DNA of 64,000 nucleotides from Candidatus Zhuqueibacterota bacterium (GTDB lineage Bacteria > Zhuqueibacterota > Zhuqueibacteria > Zhuqueibacterales > Zhuqueibacteraceae). Made by a program: the position numbers and the translations under genes. The notes under the pieces were generated by a model that had not been told where the DNA came from, made no database searches, and worked only from the letters and a program-made list of their open reading frames with translations. Where the stretch lies: positions 29,677 to 93,676 of the forward strand of contig JAKEEU010000105.1 of assembly GCA_022616415.1 (NCBI GenBank). The letters run 5' to 3'. Positions 55,794-64,000 of this stretch are shown here, one piece after another (the first letter of the stretch is position 1; each line of letters opens with the position of its first letter).

Positions 55794-56009
55794 ATGCACA
55801 ACGAGTTCACTGCCATCATCGAACGCGATGGTGATTGGTATATTGCCTACTGCCCGGAGATTCCCGGCGCGAACGGGCAAGGCCGCACCATTGAAGAGTG
55901 CCGCAAAAGCCTCGCTGCGGCCATCGAGCTTATTCTGGAAGACCGTCGCGAAGACGCGTTGCGAGGGGTTCCAGCCGAGGCTATCAGAGAATCGGTAGTC
56001 GTGCCATGA
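55794..56009 (+). CDS. hicB: HicB antitoxin
   Basis: 71 residues. The HicB core is WYIAYCPEIPGANGQGRTIEE and AIELILEDRRE. It overlaps the hicA gene by four bases (ATGA), an order of antitoxin then toxin. It neutralises HicA and probably represses its own promoter, although no DNA-binding domain is obvious in this short form. Confidence 0.88.
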   Translation: MHNEFTAIIERDGDWYIAYCPEIPGANGQGRTIEECRKSLAAAIELILEDRREDALRGVPAEAIRESVVVP

Positions 56010-56197
56010 AACGCGAGGCCTTGTTGAAACATTTGCGCAAACACGGGTGCTATCTCAAAAGAGAGGGGCGGGAGCATTCGTTATGGTGTAATCCGCAGAC
56101 CGGACAAGTTGAAGCAGTCCCTCGTCATACGGAAACACCAAATCTGTTGGCCAGAAAAATTTGCCGTCGTCTATCTGTTCCTGAAATTGGACGATGA
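56006..56197 (+). CDS. hicA: HicA mRNA interferase toxin
   Basis: 63 residues from MKREALLKHLRKHGC. It is a dsRBD-like fold with the catalytic-histidine segment GREHSLWCNP and the ending HTETPNLLARKICRRLSV. HicA cleaves mRNA. It overlaps hicB by four bases. It is intact in length. Confidence 0.88.
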   Translation: MKREALLKHLRKHGCYLKREGREHSLWCNPQTGQVEAVPRHTETPNLLARKICRRLSVPEIGR

Positions 56198-56214
56198 TAA
56201 TGTCATTACGCTAA

Positions 56215-57270
<1,056 letters not shown>

Positions 57271-57313
57271 CTTAGGCCATTGGCCTGTTTTTCAATTTGA
57301 GCAATTCGGCAAG

Positions 57314-57343
57314 AAAAAAGGCGGTCCATGGACCGCTTTTTTT
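57314..57343 (+). terminator. Rho-independent terminator
   Basis: An A-run, the perfect palindrome GCGGTCCATGGACCGC (57321-57336) and a T-run, 45 bp after the mdh stop. Confidence 0.85.
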
Positions 57344-57428
57344 CTGACTTGTCCTTTCTATGACCAAATGCTTCACTTTGCCATTGAGCTTGAGTTTGGC
57401 TTGATAGAAACTAATTTTAGAGTTGATA

Positions 57429-57545
57429 ATGGTCGACACGAGCGAACGATCATCGCGCCCAAACGAATTTGAGGATCGTTACCGGTTATATATAGACGAG
57501 TCGGGCGACCACGTTTTTCGTGAGGTTAACGATCCTCTGAAATGA
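57429..57545 (+). pseudogene. N-terminal remnant of a DUF3800 protein
   Basis: A 38-codon frame begins MVDTSERSSRPNE and holds YRLYIDESGDHVF, the DUF3800 start motif seen in the DGR-linked gene. It ends in a TGA within 40 codons, whereas the family has 200 or more. It is a truncated gene or a decayed copy. Confidence 0.5.
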
Positions 57546-57610
57546 AGTTTAATCGCCATCTGTATGATGGCAGGATTGAGGGTTATGGGTTTGTACTTTA
57601 CCCCAAAAAA

Positions 57611-57638
57611 TAAGGGCGCCTCAAAAGAGACGCCCTTA
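57611..57638. terminator. Hairpin near the E1 promoter region
   Basis: TAAGGGCG..CTC and GAG..CGCCCTTA form a stem of about 11 bp with a loop of A's. It is followed by a second small stem (TCGCCC/GGGCGA) at 57642-57657. There is no strong T-run, so a role as terminator is uncertain. Confidence 0.4.
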
Positions 57639-57945
57639 CGCTCGCCCCTGCGGGCGATCCAACTCCGCTTAACGGATTGATTAAATTTAATGAAAGAAGG
57701 CTTAAATTGCAATAAAAATCTCTAACCTACTATCTGGCTGGTCACTAGCTGGGAAAAGCTGATAAAAAAGCCTTTGCAAATCCTATCAAAAGAATTATAT
57801 TTAATGTTATTCTTTTCTGCCAACCTGCCGAATGCTCACCTTGCTGCAACGGAGCGGAGGAGACGAGCATAAATTCGACGCGAATTCATCTTATGATGGC
57901 AGTAAAAAATTGAGATTTTGAAAATTTATCTTAAGGAGGCATATT

Positions 57946-59997
57946 GTGGCTGCTGCTATGCAGGCGTATTCCCGTGAGAAAGAAACGTTCAGCCTATCAC
58001 CGGAAATCGCGCGCAAATGGTATAAATTGATGCACACCAGTCGTTTGATCGATGATAAGGCCTGGCTGCTCTTCAAACAAGCCAAAGGCTGGAGTTATTT
58101 GGCAACCGTCGCAGGTCACGAGGGCATTCAGCTTGCGCTCGGCCTGTCCTTTCGTCCCAATACGGATTTTCTTTTTCCATATTATCGCGACCAGCTCACC
58201 TGCCTCGCCGGCGGAATAACTCTCGACGAGATTTTTCTGAACGGCCTCACTCGCCGCGATGACGTTGCCAGCGGCGGCCGGCACATGTCCAATCATTTCG
58301 CCAAGCCCGCCATCGGCATTCAGAACGTTTCGAGTTGCGTGGGGAATCATGCGTTGCATGCGGTCGGCGTGGCGCGCGCCATCAAATACTACAAAGCCGA
58401 CGCCGTCGCGTTCGCCAGCTTCGGCGAGGCTTCGACTTCCGAAGGCTACGTTTACGAAGCGTTCAACGGCGCCAGCCGCGAGCGCCTGCCGGTGATTTTC
58501 GTCATTCAAAACAACAAGTACGGCATCAGCGTGCCGCTGCACGAGCAAACCGCCAACGAGATCGTCACGGACAATTACGTTGGCCTCAAACACGTTCACC
58601 TCATCCGCTGCGACGGCACCGATCCGGTTGACAGCCGCAACGCGATGGACGAAGCGCTCGCTTATGTGCAAACCGGCAGCGGCCCGGCGATCGTTCACGC
58701 GCAGTGTGTGCGCATCGGCCCGCACTCCAATAGCGACCGCCACGAGTCGTATCGTCCCGAAGATGAGCTGGCCGAAGTGCGTACCAAAGATCCGCTGGCG
58801 CGTTTTCGTGCTTATCTTTTGAAAGAAAACTTGGTCAGTGAAGATGAGCTTGCCGCCATCGAAGCGGAAAACAAGAAAGCCGTCGATGCCGCGGCCCAAC
58901 GCGCCGAAGCCGCGCCGGCGCCGGCGCCGAAGTCGGTTTATAATTTTGTCATTCCCGAGCCGTTTCAGCCGGAAGAGACGCCGGCGCCGGCTGAAGGCAA
59001 GAAAGAGAAACTGCGCGAGGCCATCAACCGCGCGTTGCACGACGAATTTCGCCGCAATCCCAACACGTTTTTGTGGGGACAGGACGTGGCCACCGGTGAC
59101 AAGGGTGGCGTCTTCAATGTCACTGAAGGCATGCAAAAGGCGTTTGGGCGCAATCGCGTCTTCAACGCACCGCTCGCGGAAGATTTTATTGTCGGCACCG
59201 CCAACGGCTTTTGCCGTTTCAGCAAAGATATTTGGGTGGTCATCGAAGCCGCGCAGTTTGCCGACTACGTTTGGCCGGGGATGGAGCAGATGGTGGAAAC
59301 ATCGCACGAATATTGGCGCACGAATGGGCAATACGCGCCGAACATCGTCGCGCGCCTGGCTTGCGGCGGTTTTATCGGCGGCGGCCTCTATCATTCGCAA
59401 AGCGTAGAGGGCGTGTTCGCGAACTTTCCGGGCTTGCGCATCGCGATGCCGGCCTTTGCCGATGATGCAGCGGGCTTGATGCATACCGCGATACGGTCGC
59501 GCGGCCTCACGCTTTTTCTCGAGCCGAAGAATCTTTATAATTTGCCATCGGCGCAAGCGGTGCAAACCGGCCCGGATCATTTCGTGCCGTTCGGCAAAGC
59601 GCGCATTCGCCGGCCCGGTAAAGATCTCACGATCGTCAGCTACGGCAATGCCATACACTTCGCATTAAAGGCCGCAGATCGTCTTGCTTCCGAGGCAGGC
59701 ATCGATGCCGAGGTGATCGATCTGCGCTCGTTGGTGCCGATGGATATGGAAACCGTGCACGCCTCGATTGCAAAAACCAACCGCGCGCTGGTGGCGAGTG
59801 AAGACCACAAAACCGGCGGCTTCGGCGGCGAGATTCTCTCGCGCCTCGTCGAAGAGTGCTTCGAGCTGCTCGACGCGCCGCCGCAGCGCATTTGCTCCCT
59901 CGACACGCCCATCGGCTTTAGTCGCATCCTCGAAGCCGAGATTCTCATCGACGACCGCAAGATTTACAGCGCGGCAGTGGAGTTGATGAAATATTGA
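57946..59997 (+). CDS. Fused alpha-beta E1 of a 2-oxoacid dehydrogenase
   Basis: 683 residues from GTG (AAGGAGG six bases upstream). Residues 1 to about 320 are the alpha subunit: YYRDQLTCLAGGI, GGRHMSNHFAKPAIGIQN, ASFGEASTSEGYVYEA and NNKYGISVPL form the ThDP site. A linker rich in Pro/Ala (PAPAPKSVYNF) follows. The C-terminal half is the beta subunit: FLWGQDVATGDKGGVFNVTE, NAPLAEDFIVG and TIVSYGNAIHFAL. It decarboxylates branched-chain 2-oxoacids or pyruvate. The fused form matches bacterial 2-oxoisovalerate or acetoin-type E1 fusions. Confidence 0.92.
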   Translation: MAAAMQAYSREKETFSLSPEIARKWYKLMHTSRLIDDKAWLLFKQAKGWSYLATVAGHEGIQLALGLSFRPNTDFLFPYYRDQLTCLAGGITLDEIFLNGLTRRDDVASGGRHMSNHFAKPAIGIQNVSSCVGNHALHAVGVARAIKYYKADAVAFASFGEASTSEGYVYEAFNGASRERLPVIFVIQNNKYGISVPLHEQTANEIVTDNYVGLKHVHLIRCDGTDPVDSRNAMDEALAYVQTGSGPAIVHAQCVRIGPHSNSDRHESYRPEDELAEVRTKDPLARFRAYLLKENLVSEDELAAIEAENKKAVDAAAQRAEAAPAPAPKSVYNFVIPEPFQPEETPAPAEGKKEKLREAINRALHDEFRRNPNTFLWGQDVATGDKGGVFNVTEGMQKAFGRNRVFNAPLAEDFIVGTANGFCRFSKDIWVVIEAAQFADYVWPGMEQMVETSHEYWRTNGQYAPNIVARLACGGFIGGGLYHSQSVEGVFANFPGLRIAMPAFADDAAGLMHTAIRSRGLTLFLEPKNLYNLPSAQAVQTGPDHFVPFGKARIRRPGKDLTIVSYGNAIHFALKAADRLASEAGIDAEVIDLRSLVPMDMETVHASIAKTNRALVASEDHKTGGFGGEILSRLVEECFELLDAPPQRICSLDTPIGFSRILEAEILIDDRKIYSAAVELMKY

Positions 59998-60156
59998 CCT
60001 GGATGCAGGAGGCTTGATCCTCGATGCTGATGTTGGTCATGTTCGTATAATCGTTTTCATGAATTGCACCCGGACCCACTCCGGGTGTTTTATTTTTATC
60101 CCGTTCAAGAAATTCACTTGAAAACGGAGAAAAATTTTGCTACCATAAAATTGTTC

Positions 60157-60257
60157 GTAGTGGCGCCTTTAGGCGCTGAGCGTTGGAATTTAGCTTTTGC
60201 TCTCAAGCAAAAATATTTTATTCATTCGCTCGCTCTTACGCCTGAAAGCGCTACTAC
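60157..60257. repeat. MITE-like element with GTAGTGGCGCC inverted repeats
   Basis: Arms 60157-60182 and 60231-60257 are imperfect inverse complements around 48 bp, which includes an inner TTTTGC/GCAAAA hairpin. The region encodes nothing clear. A partial copy lies at 53113-53140. Confidence 0.6.
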
Positions 60258-60288
60258 AAACATTCGTAAGCTGAGGAAAAGTTAAGCC

Positions 60289-61482
60289 ATGAAAAAAACA
60301 CGCGTCTGCGTCATTTTCGGCGGCCGTTCGGGAGAGCACGAAGTCTCCATTGTTTCCGCCACTTCGGTGATGAACGCGCTCGACAAATCCAAATATGAAG
60401 TCATCCCTGTCGGCATCGCCAAATCCGGCCGTTGGATCGCCGGCAACAATTCCGTCCAACTTTTAAAGAGCGGCATCGAAGACACGCCTTTCTATGCCAT
60501 GCTCCCGGCCGATCCGAACGAGCAAAAATTGCTGCCAACTACCAATTCCGTTGAGGCTCGCCAATTGGACAGCCTCGGCGAGAAATTCGATGTCGTCTTT
60601 CCGGTATTGCACGGGCCTTACGGCGAAGATGGCACCATGCAAGGACTTTTGGAATTGGCCAATCTGCCTTACGTCGGCGCCGGTGTGCTCGGCTCCGCAG
60701 TGTGCATGGACAAAGTCGTGCAAAAGCAGTTATGTGTGCAAGCCGGCGTGCCGGTGGTAAAATTTTTGTGGATGTATTACGGCGATTGGCAGCAAGCGGG
60801 AATGAAGCTGAGCAACACGGCGATCCCTGCCACACCCCAACAACTCAGCAACCTTTCACAAGCTGAAATCATCACCAAAATCGAAACGGAGTTGGGATTG
60901 CCAGTATTCGTCAAACCGGCGAATATGGGCTCGAGTGTCGGGATTACCAAAGCTCACGAGCGCAAAGAGCTGATTCACGCCATTGAAGAGGCGGCGCAAT
61001 ATGACCACAAGATTTTGCTCGAAGCCGCGGCACCCAATGCTCGCGAGATCGAAGTGAGCGTGCTCGGCAACACCCAGCCCAAAGCTTCGGTGCCCGGCGA
61101 AGTGATTCCCTCCAACGAGTTTTATGATTACGATGCCAAATACGTGGACGGCGCTTCGACGCTCATTATTCCGGCGGAACTGCCGGCAGAATTAGCGGCG
61201 CAAATTCGCGAGACCGCGATTCGCGGCTTTCTCGCCTGTTCATGTGAAGGCATGGCGCGCGTTGATTTTTTGCTCGAGCGCCAAACCAATCGCTTCTATC
61301 TCAACGAGATCAACACCATTCCCGGCTTCACGCAAATCAGCATGTATCCCAAACTCTGGGAAGCGACCGGCCTTTCCTATTCACAACTGTTGGATGAGTT
61401 GATTCAATTGGCCATCGAGCGGCATCAGCGCAAAAATAGCTTGAAGACGTCGTATCAGCCGAAGAAAGAGTGGTATAAGTAA
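60289..61482 (+). CDS. ddl: D-alanine-D-alanine ligase
   Basis: Joins two D-Ala with ATP for peptidoglycan. 397 residues. VIFGGRSGEHEVSIVSATSV is the N-terminal signature, HGPYGEDGTMQGLLEL the second and KPANMGSSVGITKAHER the ATP-grasp core. EINTIPGFTQISMYPKLWEATG is the C-terminal metal and substrate region. The glycine-rich DDL motifs are intact. It lies downstream of a repeat element with no clear operon partner. Confidence 0.94.
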   Translation: MKKTRVCVIFGGRSGEHEVSIVSATSVMNALDKSKYEVIPVGIAKSGRWIAGNNSVQLLKSGIEDTPFYAMLPADPNEQKLLPTTNSVEARQLDSLGEKFDVVFPVLHGPYGEDGTMQGLLELANLPYVGAGVLGSAVCMDKVVQKQLCVQAGVPVVKFLWMYYGDWQQAGMKLSNTAIPATPQQLSNLSQAEIITKIETELGLPVFVKPANMGSSVGITKAHERKELIHAIEEAAQYDHKILLEAAAPNAREIEVSVLGNTQPKASVPGEVIPSNEFYDYDAKYVDGASTLIIPAELPAELAAQIRETAIRGFLACSCEGMARVDFLLERQTNRFYLNEINTIPGFTQISMYPKLWEATGLSYSQLLDELIQLAIERHQRKNSLKTSYQPKKEWYK

Positions 61483-61505
61483 AAAATTAATCACGAGGTA
61501 ATGTT

Positions 61506-62189
61506 ATGATCCAAGAAACTATCATCAATGAAGTTCGTCAGCGTCTTGGCCCACTCAACAGCCAAGCTGAACAGGCAGTCAAGGAAGTTTTAGAAATCCT
61601 GAAATTGCCGCGTGAAGCGACCTCACCCGAAACACAAGAAGAACCTTTTATCGGTACTAATGTCAGCGTGGCGCAATACGAAGCGTGGTCACGCGATGAG
61701 CGGCTTAAGTATCAGACTGATCCGGAAAAAATAAATGCTCGTTGGATTGAGAAAAAAATGCAAGAATTGAACGTTGCTTGGATCATGGTCATTGATGGCC
61801 TCGTCGTTGCATCCGGTTCATTGACTGATTATCCTTCAGATGAAGAATTTGATGCACTTTGTGAAAAATTTGGCAAATTCCCCTTCGTTTTTTTGAGTCC
61901 TCGCGTGCTGATGATTGAAGAGAATGTTTCCCAACATCTTGGCAAAAATTTTCGTTATGTCCAAAGGCCGCTGTGGTTGGAAGTAACCGATAAACACGGA
62001 AAATCCCAACACGTTGGGATGATTGCATTATGTATTGAGCAATGGCAGTCCAGCCCTTTTGTTGCTATAAATCCACAACGTATAGCATTAGTTGGCCGGG
62101 AGGCTTTTCTAAAACTCCAACCCATCGTCCACCTCGATTTCGCTGCACGCCAAACCGAAATCGAATATGAGAGAATAAAGGGGATTTAA
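61506..62189 (+). CDS. Protein of unknown function
   Basis: 227 residues. An N-terminal helix with QAVKEVLEILKLPREA is followed by NARWIEKKMQELNVAWIMV and repeated hydrophobic strands. No signal peptide is seen and no known family was recognised. It begins 23 bp after ddl on the same strand, so it may be co-transcribed with ddl. Confidence 0.6.
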   Translation: MIQETIINEVRQRLGPLNSQAEQAVKEVLEILKLPREATSPETQEEPFIGTNVSVAQYEAWSRDERLKYQTDPEKINARWIEKKMQELNVAWIMVIDGLVVASGSLTDYPSDEEFDALCEKFGKFPFVFLSPRVLMIEENVSQHLGKNFRYVQRPLWLEVTDKHGKSQHVGMIALCIEQWQSSPFVAINPQRIALVGREAFLKLQPIVHLDFAARQTEIEYERIKGI

Positions 62190-62205
62190 ACCGTCCGAAA
62201 ACATT

Positions 62206-62913
62206 ATGCAAGCCATCCTCTTCGACCGCGGCAATACACTCGTGCAATTCGGTGAAACGGATTACGATGCTGGGCAGAAGGTCATTCTTGCCAGTGTGCG
62301 ACCACCGAACAAAATCGACGCGGCTGCCTTCGACCGTTTTGAAGATGAGTTTTTTGAGAGGCTCGATTTCTATCGGGAGCGCGCCAATCTCGAATGCAAT
62401 CTGTTGCATTATTACGAGCTGATGGCGCGTTATTTCGGCATTCAGTTCGACAAGCCTTATGAAGAGTTGTGCCGGCGCTATCATTTTGTTGCCGAGCGCA
62501 TTTCAACCATGCCCGGCGCGCAACACGTTCTGGCCGAATTGAAACGCGCTGGTTTCCGTTTGGGGCTGGTGACCAACACCTCGCTGCCACATTCGATTAT
62601 TGTGGAAGAGTTTCAGCGTCTTTCGTTGTACGATTATTTCGATACGATGGTTTGCTCGTCGGAAATCGTCTTTCGCAAGCCTGATCGCGCCATGTTCGAC
62701 GTGGCGTTGCGAGTGCTGAACATTTCGCCCAGCGAAACCATGTTCGTCGGTGACAGCTACCATGCCGATGTCGTCGGCGCGAAACAAACCGGCATGAAAA
62801 CGGTCTGGCTGAATCCCAATCGCAATCCGGTTCCAGGGGAAATCAAGCCGGATTATGGTATTGCCGGGTTGGAGGAGATTTTGGAATTGGCGGAGGTAAA
62901 ACGTAAGGCGTAA
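62206..62913 (+). CDS. HAD-superfamily hydrolase
   Basis: 235 residues. Motif I is degenerate at ILFDRGNTLVQFGE (DxG rather than DxD), motif II is LVTNTS, the motif III lysine is in VFRKPDRAMFDV and motif IV is FVGDSYHADVVGAKQTG. It is a subfamily I phosphatase with a cap. Substitution of the second motif I aspartate by glycine may lower phosphatase activity. The 3' end lies in a palindrome. Confidence 0.88.
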   Translation: MQAILFDRGNTLVQFGETDYDAGQKVILASVRPPNKIDAAAFDRFEDEFFERLDFYRERANLECNLLHYYELMARYFGIQFDKPYEELCRRYHFVAERISTMPGAQHVLAELKRAGFRLGLVTNTSLPHSIIVEEFQRLSLYDYFDTMVCSSEIVFRKPDRAMFDVALRVLNISPSETMFVGDSYHADVVGAKQTGMKTVWLNPNRNPVPGEIKPDYGIAGLEEILELAEVKRKA

Positions 62914-62949
62914 AGCGTAAAAATGACGGCTTTACGCCTTACGTTTTAC
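62896..62949. repeat. Perfect 21-bp inverted repeat at the HAD gene end
   Basis: Arms 62896-62916 and 62929-62949 (GTAAAACGTAAGGCG and inverse) are perfect, with a 12-nt loop. The left arm covers the last codons and stop of the HAD gene. It could end transcription, or be a palindromic repeat that has extended the gene end. Confidence 0.6.
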
Positions 62950-62988
62950 ATTTACGAGTTACGAATCACGCTTTACGTTCAACGAACC

Positions 62989-63792
62989 ATGTCCTTCGAT
63001 TTTCATCACGACCAAGAACGTTACTGGCGCATGCAGTATCGCTGCGCGCAAGAATATATCATTCCGTTTCTGGAGAACTCGTGCAACATAAGGCTGCGCG
63101 GCAAGAGCGTGTTGGAAATTGGCTGCGGGGAAGGGGGCGTGATTGCAGCTTTTTACGATCATGGCTGCAGCGCCGTGGGAATGGATATTTCGGAAGGGCG
63201 TTTGAAGAAGGCGGCCACGCTCGCCGCCGGCGGCCATCCGCGCGACATCCGCTTCGCTTGTGTCAACATTCTCAAGCCCGAGCAAACGACGGCCTGGCAA
63301 AAACAATTCGATTTGATCGTGATGAAGGACGTCATTGAGCACCTCCCCGGCCATCGGGAAGCGCTCGGCCATATCGCCAAGCTGCTCAAGCCGCAGGGCT
63401 ATTTGTTCCTGTCGTTTCCGCCGTGGTACATGCCTTATGGGGCGCATCAACAAATGTTCGATTCGAACTTGAAATTTATTCCATTTACACATTTGCTCTC
63501 GCGCGAGCGGTTTCGCGCCTTGGCCCAGCGCTTTGGCGAGCGGCAGGCGGTGATCGACGAGCTGGCCGGCCTGTACGAGTCGCGCTTGTCGTTGACGGCT
63601 TTTAAAAAGTTGTTGCGCGAAGTGCCTTTTAGGGTTATATTCAAAAAATTCTATTTCATCAACCCGATGTACAAATACAAGTTCGGACTACCGCCTGCCG
63701 CGCAGCCGGCTTTCATCGGGCACGTGCCGATCATTTGTGAATTCATCACAACGGTGGCGTATTGCACGCTGCAGTTGAAAAATTCCAACTGA
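62989..63792 (+). CDS. Class I SAM-dependent methyltransferase
   Basis: 267 residues from MSFDFHHDQERYW. Motif I is VLEIGCGEGGVIAAFYD, followed by GMDISEGRLKKA. DLIVMKDVIEHLPGHREAL is the post-II/III region of small-molecule methyltransferases. The C-terminal half has an amphipathic helix and a hydrophobic end that may contact a membrane. The substrate is unknown. It follows the HAD gene. Confidence 0.88.
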   Translation: MSFDFHHDQERYWRMQYRCAQEYIIPFLENSCNIRLRGKSVLEIGCGEGGVIAAFYDHGCSAVGMDISEGRLKKAATLAAGGHPRDIRFACVNILKPEQTTAWQKQFDLIVMKDVIEHLPGHREALGHIAKLLKPQGYLFLSFPPWYMPYGAHQQMFDSNLKFIPFTHLLSRERFRALAQRFGERQAVIDELAGLYESRLSLTAFKKLLREVPFRVIFKKFYFINPMYKYKFGLPPAAQPAFIGHVPIICEFITTVAYCTLQLKNSN

Positions 63793-63862
63793 GACAGATG
63801 AACTGGCGGCGGTTTCGTTTGCGCCAGGCAACCACTTTTGAATCTTTATTTTCAAAAAGCAC

Positions 63863-63892
63863 TTGCTTTGAGAAAAATAAATCTTATATAAT
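63863..63892 (+). promoter_or_regulatory. Candidate promoter near the window end
   Basis: TTGCTT (63863-63868) and TATAAT (63887-63892) at 18-bp spacing in AT-rich DNA. A gene would start beyond 64000. The region 63793-64000 holds no other feature. Confidence 0.4.
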
Positions 63893-64000
63893 CTTATATC
63901 CTACATTCCGCAGGTCCGGGACGAGCATTTTTGGATTTTCCGGACATTCCGTGTTTAGAAAAGCTATGATCCAAAATACACAAATTAAAAATCAGGCATA

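Noticed and set aside
57997..59658. 553-codon minus-strand open frame opposite the fused E1 gene
   Set aside because: It shadows a strongly coding gene and shows no recognisable motif.

Overview
The window is about 64 kb of a bacterial chromosome with moderate GC. The gene set suggests a Gram-negative relative of the Bacteroidota/Chlorobiota/Calditrichota group, most like an uncultured KSB1-type lineage. The clues are a PorV/PorQ-like outer-membrane protein, secreted proteins ending in T9SS/FlgD-like domains, an archaeal/eukaryotic-type prolyl-tRNA synthetase, an EndoQ-UvrD fusion and many FGE-sulfatase-fold proteins. The lineage is inferred; there is no rRNA gene.

Layout. 0-3.3 kb: membrane and GNAT-like proteins, an ASCH-like protein and tRNA-Val. 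3.4-11.6 kb: proS, era, FGE-fold genes (one truncated), a PorV-like protein, a beta-hydroxyacid dehydrogenase and a MazF system. 11.7-16.3 kb: a minus-strand cluster of porin, substrate-binding protein, histidine kinase and REC-adenylate cyclase. 16.6-18.8 kb: a decayed kinase-TIR and LVIVD-repeat locus. 18.8-30.1 kb: EndoQ-UvrD, Uma2 nucleases, cdaA, a degenerate histidine kinase, an S9 peptidase and TA remnants. 30.3-36.3 kb: ahcY, metK, a sugar-phosphate isomerase and ptsI-ptsH. 36.3-39.0 kb: an AT-rich island (DUF4062 and polyprenyl synthase genes) that replaced the 5' half of a resident polyprenyl synthase. 39.3-41.1 kb: a lamin-tail secreted protein. 41.2-47.1 kb: a complete diversity-generating retroelement (DGR). 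47.2-64 kb: metabolic genes (amidohydrolase, ADH, hbd, mdh, fused E1, ddl, HAD, methyltransferase), TA modules and a second, broken DUF4062-NACHT-FGE gene.

The main discovery is the DGR at 41229-47106. Its target is a 1045-residue NACHT NTPase with a C-terminal FGE/C-type-lectin-like domain. The last 91 bp of the target (44274-44364) match a 91-bp template repeat (44933-45023) at every non-adenine position, and differ at 14 of the 25 template adenines. That is the signature of adenine-specific mutagenic retrohoming. A bAvd four-helix accessory gene, a DGR-type reverse transcriptase ([14 protein letters not shown]) and a DUF3800 gene complete the cluster, and two related palindromic elements bracket the template. 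A second NACHT protein at 53.2-55.5 kb carries a variable-region-like C-terminus whose NNY codon pattern implies a different template elsewhere. With the kinase-TIR and DUF4062 genes, this suggests a stock of NTP-dependent recognition or conflict proteins, some diversified by DGR and several decaying.
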